From Actinomycetota bacterium (GTDB taxonomy: Bacteria; Actinomycetota; Actinomycetes; Propionibacteriales; Nocardioidaceae): 8,299 bases of DNA. This document shows, piece by piece, positions 1-5,758 of this stretch. Each line of letters begins with the position of its first letter. The stretch's first letter is position 1. A model generated the notes under the pieces. That model did not search any database. It worked only from the letters and a program-made list of their open reading frames with translations, and was not told the origin of the DNA. Location: positions 1 to 8,299 of the forward strand of contig WLIH01000089.1 in assembly GCA_009702305.1 (NCBI GenBank), given 5' to 3'. The translations under genes and the position numbers were made by a program.

Positions 1-769
1 AGAGGGTGCACCCCCGGTCGCGCTCCTCGCTCGTCTCCACGTCGGGACCGCAGGCCTCGGCCTGTCCGAACGTCGCGCCGGCCGCGTGGCGGCGCAGCAT
101 CCGGTCGACGACGGTGCCGGTGGCCACTTCGAGAGCGGCGGCCCGGTCTCCTGCGTTGATCGCGTCGACCGTCGCGTTGACGCGACGCATGGCGACGGCC
201 TGCGAGACGGCCTCGCGGGCGACTGTCCGCTCGCCGGCGCGAGCGACGGTCAGGGTGCCCGAGCCGTCGAGAAGGTCGGAGGGGTCCTGCGAGCCGAAGA
301 CCGGCGCCGTGAACGGCTGAAACCGCGCGCGCTTGCGATCGGGGAGGCAGGACTGGGGCACGGTGATCCGTACGAGGTTGGAGTCGACCTCGCCCCACGT
401 CGAGGCCACCGTGCAGGCCACGTCGGCGTACGCGTCGCCCGGGCTGGCCTTGCGGAGGAAGGTTCGGATGCCGCCGTCCGGCTTGCGCACCGACGCGACG
501 CTGTAGACCGGCTGGTCGGCGTCACCGGGGAAGTACATGTTCACCTGGGCGACGATCTTGCGCTTGGCCGGGGCCAGCGTCGACATCTCGAAGACGATCT
601 CGACCTTGCGGGCGGCGTTGGTGACCTGGACGTCGACGAAGTCGTACGCCGCACCGCCGGTCGAATCCCCGCTCGGGTCGTCGTGGTGCTCGACGTCGGC
701 GCTGGCCGACGGGGTGACGAGGAAGGCGAGGGCAAGGGCAGGCACGATGGCTCTGCGGAGGCGCGTCAT
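1..769 (-). CDS. Secreted protein of unknown function, C-terminus cut off by the window edge
   Basis: The reading frame starts at the ATG at 769-767 and stays open for 256 codons to the left edge. An in-frame TAG at 781-779 leaves this ATG as the first possible start; no good Shine-Dalgarno sequence precedes it. Residues 1-24 form a signal peptide: basic MTRLRR, a hydrophobic core (IVPALALAFLV) and a probable cleavage after SASA. Residues 25-145 alternate hydrophobic and polar residues as in a beta-sandwich, beginning with an Asp-rich stretch (DVEHHDDPSGD) of a kind often seen at the N-terminus of actinobacterial exported proteins. Residues 175-232 look helical and Ala/Arg-rich. Cys119 and Cys141 fall in the first domain and Cys240 and Cys254 near the cut end, so disulfides are possible. 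I do not recognise a family. It is divergent from the gene at 943. Confidence 0.8.
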   Translation of the reverse strand, partial: MTRLRRAIVPALALAFLVTPSASADVEHHDDPSGDSTGGAAYDFVDVQVTNAARKVEIVFEMSTLAPAKRKIVAQVNMYFPGDADQPVYSVASVRKPDGGIRTFLRKASPGDAYADVACTVASTWGEVDSNLVRITVPQSCLPDRKRARFQPFTAPVFGSQDPSDLLDGSGTLTVARAGERTVAREAVSQAVAMRRVNATVDAINAGDRAAALEVATGTVVDRMLRRHAAGATFGQAEACGPDVETSEERDRGCTL

Positions 770-781
770 CCGCGCAGGCTA

Positions 782-807
782 GCCGCGGGATCACGCGATC
801 CAGCGGC
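782..807. promoter_or_regulatory. Imperfect inverted repeat upstream of the minus-strand secreted-protein gene
   Basis: The arms GCCGC-G-GGATC (782-792) and GATCC-A-GCGGC (797-807) pair over 10 bp with one mismatch around a 4-nt loop. It lies 13 bp before the start codon at 769, where an operator or a 5' UTR hairpin could sit. Two GCTAGC palindromes (779-784 and 833-838) lie nearby. No convincing -10 or -35 was found for either divergent gene in 770-942. Function is inference only. Confidence 0.25.
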
Positions 808-932
808 CCCGCCGATGTCTTTGCCTAGTGGGCTAGCGGATCTCGACGCTCAGGCTGCCTTCGCTGCGTTCGGTGCCGGTCCGGGCCGAGCGCGGGCTAC
901 GGTCCGGCTCCCATCCCCTGCGTTCCACCACC

Positions 933-937
933 GAGGA
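933..937 (+). promoter_or_regulatory. Ribosome binding site for the secreted protein at 943
   Basis: GAGGA ends 5 nt before the GTG at 943. It supports a non-ATG start for this gene and agrees with the signal peptide beginning exactly there. Confidence 0.6.
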
Positions 938-942
938 CCTTC

Positions 943-1701
943 GTGAAGATCGCCACCAGGGCGAGGAGTGCGGCGCTCGTCGTCGCCACGCTCGCTGCTG
1001 CCACCCTCGCCGTCGCGCCCCATGCCGAAGCGGCTGACGCCCCGGTCATCAGCGACGTCACGACCATCAACTGGGCCTCCGGCCTCACGCCGTACGTGCC
1101 GCTCTACACCTACGTCCAGGTCTCCTTCACCGACTCCACCCCCAGCCCGCTGGCGGACTACCGGGTCAGCGTGGCCGGCATCGGCTCCTTCTCGATCGCG
1201 GCACCCGCCTCCACGCCCGGGCTCGCCCTCGTCGTCGACTCGGCCGACCTCAAGTTCGGCCAGTCCTACTCCTACACCGTCGAGGAGCTCAGCGGCATCC
1301 AGGTCGTCTCGACCAGTGCCCCGGCGACCTTCACGCTCGACTACGTCCAGGCGGCGACCGAGTACAACAGCTCCTCGGTGCTCGTGAAGGGCACCTACAG
1401 CTACTACGCCGGCAAGCCGGCTCGTCTCACGACGGTCGGCGAGTGGGCGCCGGGCACGACGTTCACGACCCAGGTGTGGGTGAGCAAGACCAAGACCTTC
1501 ACCCAGGCCGACTACGACGCCAACATCGCCGGTGGCGCCTTGGTCGCGCGTTACGAGTCCTCGACCCCGCTCACCTCGTTCAAGCTGCCCAAGGCCCTGA
1601 TCGGCAAGTACGTCTGGGTCTCGGTCGTCGGCTCGCTGGAGGACAAGGCCGGGGTCACCTTCACCCTGCCTCCCGAGCGGATCATCAAGAAGAAGCGCTA
1701 G
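943..1701 (+). CDS. Secreted two-domain beta-rich protein, paralogue of the protein at 4268-5089
   Basis: This 252-aa protein starts with GTG behind a GAGGA ribosome binding site. Residues 1-30 are a signal peptide (MKIATRARSA, then an Ala/Leu/Val core) with likely cleavage at HAEA-A. The mature part has no Cys, no membrane segment and no sorting signal, so it is probably released. It looks like two beta-sandwich repeats, about 33-135 and 140-245, and ends in a basic tail (IIKKKR). Four blocks match the protein at 4268-5089 in the same order and spacing: YRVSVAG (73-79), FGQSYSYTVEE...VVSTS (105-125), YAGKPARLTTVGEWAPGTTF (155-174) and GKYVWVSVVG (221-230). No named family is recognised; an Ig-like or fibronectin-like fold is a guess from the strand pattern. 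Confidence 0.85.
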   Translation: MKIATRARSAALVVATLAAATLAVAPHAEAADAPVISDVTTINWASGLTPYVPLYTYVQVSFTDSTPSPLADYRVSVAGIGSFSIAAPASTPGLALVVDSADLKFGQSYSYTVEELSGIQVVSTSAPATFTLDYVQAATEYNSSSVLVKGTYSYYAGKPARLTTVGEWAPGTTFTTQVWVSKTKTFTQADYDANIAGGALVARYESSTPLTSFKLPKALIGKYVWVSVVGSLEDKAGVTFTLPPERIIKKKR

Positions 1702-1718
1702 CCGGCTCAGGTCGCCGG
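1702..1718. terminator. Possible short hairpin between convergent genes
   Basis: CCGGC (1702-1706) and GCCGG (1714-1718) form a 5-bp stem with a 7-nt loop directly after the stop codon of the secreted protein. It lies in the 31-bp gap before the convergent TetR gene. There is no T-run and the stem is short, so it is a weak candidate. Confidence 0.2.
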
Positions 1719-1732
1719 AGGCCCGTGACCCG

Positions 1733-2272
1733 TCACGTGGTGCCGTCGGCGACCTGGTCGATGCCGCGCACGAGCCAGTCGAGGGTCGCCTCGAAGCGCT
1801 CCGGCTGGTCCCACTGGCCCGGCGCGCGCAGGTCGAGCAGGGTGGTGCTGATCGTCCAATGCCCGACGTTGCCGGCGACCTCGATCGCGAAGCGCCGGCG
1901 GAAGCCGTGCGCGACCAGCACGTCGATGAGCCGCACGATGTAGGCGACCGTGACGTCGCGATCCTCGAGGGTCATCAGGGCGCCGAGGTAGGGCCGTTCG
2001 CGCAGCGCAGCGTGCAGCGTGCGCGCCCAGTCCTTCGTGCTCTCCTGCCACCGGGTGCGAGGGCGGAACTCCAGGTCCATCCCGGCGAAGGCGTGGGCCA
2101 CGATGCCGCGCTCCATGGCGTCACGGGTGCCGACCAACTGGTAGAGCGTCTTGCTCGAGCACGACAGCCGCGCGGTGAGCGCACGGGCGTTGAGCCCCGG
2201 CAGACCGGCCTCGTCGAGGATCTGCAGGCAGGCGTCGTAGATCTGCTCGGCGGTCAGGGACGGCCGGGCCAT
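1733..2272 (-). CDS. TetR-family transcriptional regulator
   Basis: This 179-aa protein begins MARPSLTAEQIYDA. The DNA-binding domain is at the N-terminus: a first helix around residues 7-22, then a helix-turn-helix around 29-48 (ARALTARLSCSSKTLYQLVG) matching the TetR pattern in which the recognition helix carries ...TLYxxV/F. The rest (about 55-175) is the helical ligand-binding and dimerisation domain, with no recognisable ligand class. I chose the ATG at 2272 because it lies 4 nt after the SDR stop codon and begins at the usual TetR N-terminus; the frame extends 20 codons upstream into the SDR gene, but those residues are unlike a TetR protein. Coupled to the SDR, it probably regulates the SDR and divergent oxidoreductase promoters, most likely as a ligand-relieved repressor (inference). 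Confidence 0.9.
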   Translation of the reverse strand: MARPSLTAEQIYDACLQILDEAGLPGLNARALTARLSCSSKTLYQLVGTRDAMERGIVAHAFAGMDLEFRPRTRWQESTKDWARTLHAALRERPYLGALMTLEDRDVTVAYIVRLIDVLVAHGFRRRFAIEVAGNVGHWTISTTLLDLRAPGQWDQPERFEATLDWLVRGIDQVADGTT

Positions 2273-2276
2273 CAGC

Positions 2277-3029
2277 TCAGATGTTCGTCGGGATGTGCAT
2301 GACGGTGCCGCCGTCGACGACGAACTCGGCACCGGTCGCGAACGACGACTCGTCGCTGGCGAGGAAGACGACGAACGCCGCCACCTCCTCGGGCAGCCCC
2401 GGTCGCCCGAGCGGGATCGGGATCAGGTCGGCCGGCATCTGGTCGGTGGCGGGAGTGCTGATCCGCCCGGGGTGCAGGGAGTTGACCCGGATGCCGTGGG
2501 GGGCGAGCTCCATCGCGACCGACTTGGTGAGGCCGGTCAGACCCCACTTGGAGGCGACGTAGCCATGGGCCCACGGGGTGCCGCGCAGGCCCTCGATCGA
2601 GGAGGTGTTGATGATCGAGCCGCCGCCTGCTGCGATCAGCGCGTCGGCCGAGGCGCGGATGCCGAGGAAGGCGCCGGTGAGGTTGACGTCGAGCATCTCG
2701 TGCCACTGCTCGGCCTTGTAGCGCTGCAGCTGGCCGCCGTTGAAGATACCGGCGTTGTTGAAGAGCACGTCGAGGCGCCCGAACTCCGCGACGGCGAGAG
2801 CGACGGCCGCTCGCCAGTCGTCGTCGCTGGTGACGTCGAGGTGGACGTAGCGAGCGGCGCTCTCACCGAACTCCTGGCACAGCTCGGCCGCGAGTGCCGC
2901 GCCCTCCTCGTCGAGCAGGTCGCCGATGACGACCTTCGCGCCTTCGGCCACCAGCATCCGGGCGCTCGCCCCTCCGATGTTGCGAGCGCCGCCGCTGATC
3001 AGCACGACCTTGTCCTGTACACGTCCCAT
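2277..3029 (-). CDS. SDR-family NAD-dependent oxidoreductase, like mycobacterial 3-alpha,20-beta-hydroxysteroid dehydrogenase (FabG3/Rv2002)
   Basis: This 250-aa classical SDR interconverts an alcohol and a ketone using NAD(H). Visible motifs: dinucleotide loop SGGARNIG (12-19), Asp37 after beta-2 (favours NAD over NADP), HLDV with Asp65, NNAG (91-94), Asn116, catalytic Ser144 - Tyr157 - Lys161 (YVASK) and HPG (186-188). From memory it closely follows M. tuberculosis FabG3 throughout, including VAEGAKVV, ARYVHLDVT, DVNLTG, SIEG and SDESS.TGAEFVVDGGTV, so a hydroxysteroid-like substrate is plausible but unproven. The middle Gly of the TGxxxGxG loop is Asn18. The start is the ATG at 3029; an in-frame ATG at 3056 would add MENDVIVPR, but it would lie upstream of the likely promoter -10 and exceeds the family N-terminus. 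It is first in an operon with the TetR gene. Confidence 0.93.
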   Translation of the reverse strand: MGRVQDKVVLISGGARNIGGASARMLVAEGAKVVIGDLLDEEGAALAAELCQEFGESAARYVHLDVTSDDDWRAAVALAVAEFGRLDVLFNNAGIFNGGQLQRYKAEQWHEMLDVNLTGAFLGIRASADALIAAGGGSIINTSSIEGLRGTPWAHGYVASKWGLTGLTKSVAMELAPHGIRVNSLHPGRISTPATDQMPADLIPIPLGRPGLPEEVAAFVVFLASDESSFATGAEFVVDGGTVMHIPTNI

Positions 3030-3036
3030 GCGCGGG

Positions 3037-3049
3037 ACGATAACATCGT
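3037..3049. promoter_or_regulatory. Inverted repeat holding back-to-back -10 elements for divergent leaderless genes
   Basis: ACGAT-AAC-ATCGT is a perfect 5-bp inverted repeat in the 25 bp between the divergent start codons. It contains a TANNNT-type -10 on each strand: TAACAT (3041-3046, plus) and TATCGT (3042-3037, minus). Each ends 7-8 nt before the ATG it faces (3055 and 3029), so transcripts would begin at or within about 2 nt of the start codon. Neither gene has a Shine-Dalgarno sequence, which fits leaderless mRNAs, common in actinobacteria. The -35 matches are weak (TGTACA at 3016-3021 for the plus promoter, spacer 19). The TetR protein encoded in the operon is the natural candidate to bind here. 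Confidence 0.5.
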
Positions 3050-3054
3050 TTTCC

Positions 3055-4143
3055 ATGACCATCCGTGTCGCCCAGGTCGCCACCGGCAACGCCGGCCGCC
3101 TCACCCTGCGCCAGCTCATCTCCGATGCCCGTTTCGAGCTGGTCGCCGTCAGCGTCTCCAGCCCCGACAAGGTCGGTCTCGACGCCGGCGAGCTCGCCGG
3201 ACTCGACGTGTACACCGGCATCGCGGCCGTCGCCGACCTCGATGCCGTCATCGCGGCGGCGCCCGACTGCGTCGTCTACTGCGCGATGGGCGACACCCGC
3301 CCGGTGGAGGCCACCAACGACGTGCGCACGCTCCTCGAGGCCGGGATCGACGTCGTCGGCTCCGCGCCCGGCACCTTGCAGTACCCCTGGGGCACGATGC
3401 CGCAGAAGGTGATCGACAAGGTCGAGGCCTCGGCCCAGGCCGGTGGCGCCAGCGTCTACATCACCGGCGTCGACCCCGGCTTCGCCAGCGACCTGGTGCC
3501 GCTGGCGCTGGCCTCCACCTGCCAGCGCGTGGAGCAGATCAGGTGCTACGAGCTGGCCGACTACGCGACGTACGACGGCGCGGAGGTCATGTTCGACCTG
3601 ATGGGCTTCGGCAAGCCGGTCACCGACACGCCGCTGCTCTTCCTGCCCGGCGTCCTCGGCCTGGCGTGGGGCACCGCGATCCGGATGATCGCGACCGGCC
3701 TGGGCATCGAGATCGACGAGATCGTCGAGCACTGGGAGGCCGAGCCGGCCCCGGAGGGCTACGACATCGCCGCCGGCCGCATCGAGCAGGGCACCATCGC
3801 CGCGCTCAAGTTCTCCATCAGCGGGATGGTCGCCGGCCACCCGGCGGTCGTCGTCGAGCACGTCACCCGCACCCGCGACGATCTGCGACCCGACTGGGCG
3901 CGACCGGCCGCCGGCGGGGGCTCCTACCGCGTCGAGATCACCGGCGAGCCCAGTTACGTCGTCGACGTCGTGCCGAGCAGCGAGCACGGCGACCACAACC
4001 ACGCCGCGATCGTCGCCGCGTGCGGCCGGATCGTGAACGCCATCCCGGACGTCCTCGCCGCCCCGCCCGGCATCCGCACCACCCTCGACCTGCCACTGCC
4101 TACGGGTCGCGGCACGTACGTCGGGCCGTCGACGACCGCGTAG
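3055..4143 (+). CDS. Dihydrodipicolinate reductase-like / 2,4-diaminopentanoate dehydrogenase-like NAD(P)-dependent oxidoreductase
   Basis: This 362-aa protein has an N-terminal Rossmann fold: VAQVATGNAGRLTLRQL (5-21) is the dinucleotide-binding strand-loop-helix, with GNAG in place of a classical GxGxxG. The layout, including CVVYCAMGD (72-80), the GVDPGF block (138-143) and GHPAVVVEHVTRTRDDLRPDW (261-281), resembles the large mycobacterial/rhodococcal group usually annotated as dihydrodipicolinate reductase or NAD(P)H-dependent amine dehydrogenase family. It is longer than a true lysine-pathway DapB (roughly 250 aa), so a biosynthetic role is unlikely. A His-rich stretch, HGDHNH (311-316), is unexplained. 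The reaction and substrate are unknown; neighbouring SDR and TetR genes suggest an inducible catabolic step. ATG 3055 is chosen because it directly precedes the Rossmann strand; the frame continues upstream only through sequence antisense to the SDR. Confidence 0.82.
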   Translation: MTIRVAQVATGNAGRLTLRQLISDARFELVAVSVSSPDKVGLDAGELAGLDVYTGIAAVADLDAVIAAAPDCVVYCAMGDTRPVEATNDVRTLLEAGIDVVGSAPGTLQYPWGTMPQKVIDKVEASAQAGGASVYITGVDPGFASDLVPLALASTCQRVEQIRCYELADYATYDGAEVMFDLMGFGKPVTDTPLLFLPGVLGLAWGTAIRMIATGLGIEIDEIVEHWEAEPAPEGYDIAAGRIEQGTIAALKFSISGMVAGHPAVVVEHVTRTRDDLRPDWARPAAGGGSYRVEITGEPSYVVDVVPSSEHGDHNHAAIVAACGRIVNAIPDVLAAPPGIRTTLDLPLPTGRGTYVGPSTTA

Positions 4144-4160
4144 CGGGGTCCGCGTCGCCA

Positions 4161-4180
4161 TCCGGGATCGTCCGGGATCG
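4161..4180. repeat. Perfect 10-bp tandem duplication
   Basis: TCCGGGATCG occurs twice in direct succession, 17 bp after the stop codon of the oxidoreductase and 87 bp before the next start codon. A 10-bp period places both copies on the same face of the helix, as in tandem regulator sites, but replication slippage is equally possible. Confidence 0.5.
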
Positions 4181-4228
4181 GTGTTTCGACGACGTCGGTC
4201 CCTCGTCGGATGCTTGGCTTCCGGGTGC

Positions 4229-4245
4229 GGTCCGACAGCCGGACC
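4229..4245 (+). promoter_or_regulatory. Hairpin upstream of the ribosome binding site of the secreted protein at 4268
   Basis: GGTCCG (4229-4234), loop ACAGC and CGGACC (4240-4245) form a perfect 6-bp GC-rich stem ending 9 nt before the GGAGGA at 4255. It may be a leader hairpin, an operator, or a weak terminator for the gene upstream; there is no T-run. Confidence 0.3.
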
Positions 4246-4254
4246 CGAGATCGT

Positions 4255-4260
4255 GGAGGA
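4255..4260 (+). promoter_or_regulatory. Ribosome binding site for the secreted protein at 4268
   Basis: GGAGGA lies 7 nt before the ATG at 4268. It decides this start over the GTG at 4181 in the same frame, which would place 29 extra residues before the signal peptide. Confidence 0.75.
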
Positions 4261-4267
4261 GCTCCGG

Positions 4268-5089
4268 ATGACCCAGGCCCGTGCCCGACAGTCGCGCACC
4301 GTCGTCGCAGCGTTCGTCACGCTCGTCGCGCTGCTGATGACGCTCGTCGCACCCAGCGCCTCGTCGGCTCAGGCCGCCGACCGACTCTCGATCGGTGGGG
4401 TGTCGCTGAGCTGTGAGTGCGGTGGCGCCGGCTACCTGTGGGGCTGGCGCATCCTGAGCGTGGAGTTCGACGGTGCGCGGGCCGGACACTCGTATCGAGT
4501 ACAGGTGAAGGGTGGCCCCTCCGCGGAGGCCACCGTCTACGGGTCCTCCGGCTACGCCCAGCTCTCCCGTGACGACGGCATCACGGCCGGTCGGACCTAC
4601 CGGCTGACCGTCCAGGAGTTCAAGGGCAAGAAGCTGGTCCGGACCAGCCCGTCGACGTCGTACCGGGTGCCCAAGCCCGTCGGGCATCCCCAGCGGGCAA
4701 GCGTCGACTCCGTGACGCAGGGTGGTGAGGAGGTGCTGGTCGCCGGGCAGACCTATCACCTGACCTTCGAGGGCGACTGGGCGGCGGGCACCCGTTTTGC
4801 GAGCGGGGTCGACCGCTTCTTCGGCGATGCCTCCCAGGGCGACGAGCGGTTCGGCCACTACGAGGAGGACGGCTACCCGCTTGCGTTCAGCACGAGCAGC
4901 GCGTCCCCGATCGTCGAGTTCACTCCCACCGAGGACTTCGTCGGCACGAGCTGGCACATCCTGGTCGTCGGCTACCGGCCACTCGAGAAGGCGGACAAGG
5001 ATCGCGGTCTGAAGAAGGGCGACCCCGCGCCCGGATCCGAGTGGGGTTACGACTTCACGGTCCGCATCGTCTCCCCGGACGCCACCTGA
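4268..5089 (+). CDS. Secreted two-domain beta-rich protein, paralogue of the protein at 943-1701
   Basis: This 273-aa protein has a signal peptide: MTQARARQSR, a hydrophobic core at 11-28, and probable cleavage near SAQA-A (34-37). The mature part has no membrane anchor. Domain 1 (about 38-135) starts with a short Cys pair, SCEC (48-51); domain 2 spans about 143-268. Blocks collinear with the protein at 943-1701 are YRVQVKG (76-82), TAGRTYRLTVQE...LVRTS (106-127), VAGQTYHLTFEGDWAAGTRF (158-177) and GTSWHILVVG (226-235); distances between blocks differ by only 1-2 residues. The C-terminal extension (LKKGDPAPGSEWGYDFTVRIV) is specific to this copy. No named family is recognised. The last 43 nt overlap the 3' end of the convergent lipoprotein gene. 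Confidence 0.87.
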   Translation: MTQARARQSRTVVAAFVTLVALLMTLVAPSASSAQAADRLSIGGVSLSCECGGAGYLWGWRILSVEFDGARAGHSYRVQVKGGPSAEATVYGSSGYAQLSRDDGITAGRTYRLTVQEFKGKKLVRTSPSTSYRVPKPVGHPQRASVDSVTQGGEEVLVAGQTYHLTFEGDWAAGTRFASGVDRFFGDASQGDERFGHYEEDGYPLAFSTSSASPIVEFTPTEDFVGTSWHILVVGYRPLEKADKDRGLKKGDPAPGSEWGYDFTVRIVSPDAT

Positions 5090-5643
5090 TCGCTCGTGTC
5101 GAGCAGTGTCGTGACGGTCGTCTCCAGACGCCGGTCCGCGCCGCGACGGGTGCTGGCGTCGACGATCACGTCGCGACAGCCGTGGCGCTGGTACCGCACG
5201 GCGAAGGCCTCGCCGTCGGCGTAGGCGAACCAGATCAGCAGGTCCGAGCCGAGGTCGGCGTTGCAGAACCCGTCGCCGCCCTGGTCTCGGAGCGCTGGGG
5301 CCAACTGGTTGATGTCGTCGGCGAGGTCGCTCGCCCCGGAGCGGAGCAGCTCCGGTCGCACGTCCAGGTCGAACTGGCGGCCTCGGCCACCCTGCTCGAG
5401 GGCGTTGCACAGTCGGAAGGCGACCGGATCCGGGGGTAGGACGCCGTCGGGTGGGAAGGCCGTTCGCCGCGAGGGTGCCGGGCAGCCGTCCTCGATCTCG
5501 GCTGCCGACACCGGGTCGGCACCGATGCCGTAGGTGGCGCTCGGAGGAGGCGGTGCCGGGGCCGCTGTGCCGTCCGACGAGCACCCGGTCGCGACGAGGA
5601 GGGCAGCGCAGACCATCGCGCGCAGGGTGCTCGGGCCGGTCAT
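5047..5643 (-). CDS. Predicted lipoprotein of unknown function
   Basis: This protein of about 198 aa has a lipoprotein signal peptide: MTGPSTLRAM, a hydrophobic core VCAALLV, and a lipobox ending ATG-Cys21, followed by a short Ser/Asp/Ala/Pro linker (22-37). It should be lipid-anchored on the outer face of the membrane. The globular part (about 38-195) has four more Cys (54, 79, 127, 156), enough for two disulfides. The only clear local pattern is a beta-like segment LLIWFAYADGEAFAVRYQRHGC (135-156). I recognise no family. The start is uncertain by one codon: a GTG at 5646 directly precedes the ATG at 5643, and GAGG at 5649-5646 is too close to serve well. Its gene is divergent from the aldo/keto reductase and overlaps the upstream secreted gene tail to tail. 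Confidence 0.82.
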   Translation of the reverse strand: MTGPSTLRAMVCAALLVATGCSSDGTAAPAPPPPSATYGIGADPVSAAEIEDGCPAPSRRTAFPPDGVLPPDPVAFRLCNALEQGGRGRQFDLDVRPELLRSGASDLADDINQLAPALRDQGGDGFCNADLGSDLLIWFAYADGEAFAVRYQRHGCRDVIVDASTRRGADRRLETTVTTLLDTSDQVASGETMRTVKS

Positions 5644-5758
5644 CACCTCATGCTGCGCGCGGACGGTCGCAGCGTCGAGGACGTCGGCGAACCGTTGTCA
5701 GACCGCAACGCCGACCGGGGTGGGGAATCGCCTCGGGCCCGGCTCGGTTGGCCACGAC

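Noticed and set aside
86..946. 286-aa open frame on the plus strand
   Set aside because: It is antisense to the secreted protein at 1-769, which has a convincing signal peptide; the plus-strand product is shadow-like.
3030..3056. Upstream start for the SDR at the CATG shared by both genes (adding MENDVIVPR)
   Set aside because: It would place the likely -10 element inside the coding sequence and lengthen the protein beyond the normal SDR N-terminus; the ATG at 3029 fits better.
4181..4267. Upstream GTG start for the secreted protein, giving a lipobox-like LVGCLASGC
   Set aside because: The ATG at 4268 has a strong GGAGGA at the right distance and a complete signal peptide; the upstream part has no ribosome binding site and spans the hairpin.
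2295..4271. 658-aa open frame on the plus strand
   Set aside because: It is antisense to the SDR and then out of frame with the oxidoreductase; the product is Arg/His/Gly-rich low-complexity sequence typical of shadow frames in GC-rich DNA.
2863..4320. 485-aa open frame on the minus strand
   Set aside because: It lies opposite the well-supported Rossmann oxidoreductase, with Asp/Gly/Val/Arg-rich shadow composition and no domain.
4100..5584. 494-aa open frame on the minus strand
   Set aside because: It covers the secreted protein on the other strand and the lipoprotein in another frame; both of those have signal peptides and sensible sequence, this does not.
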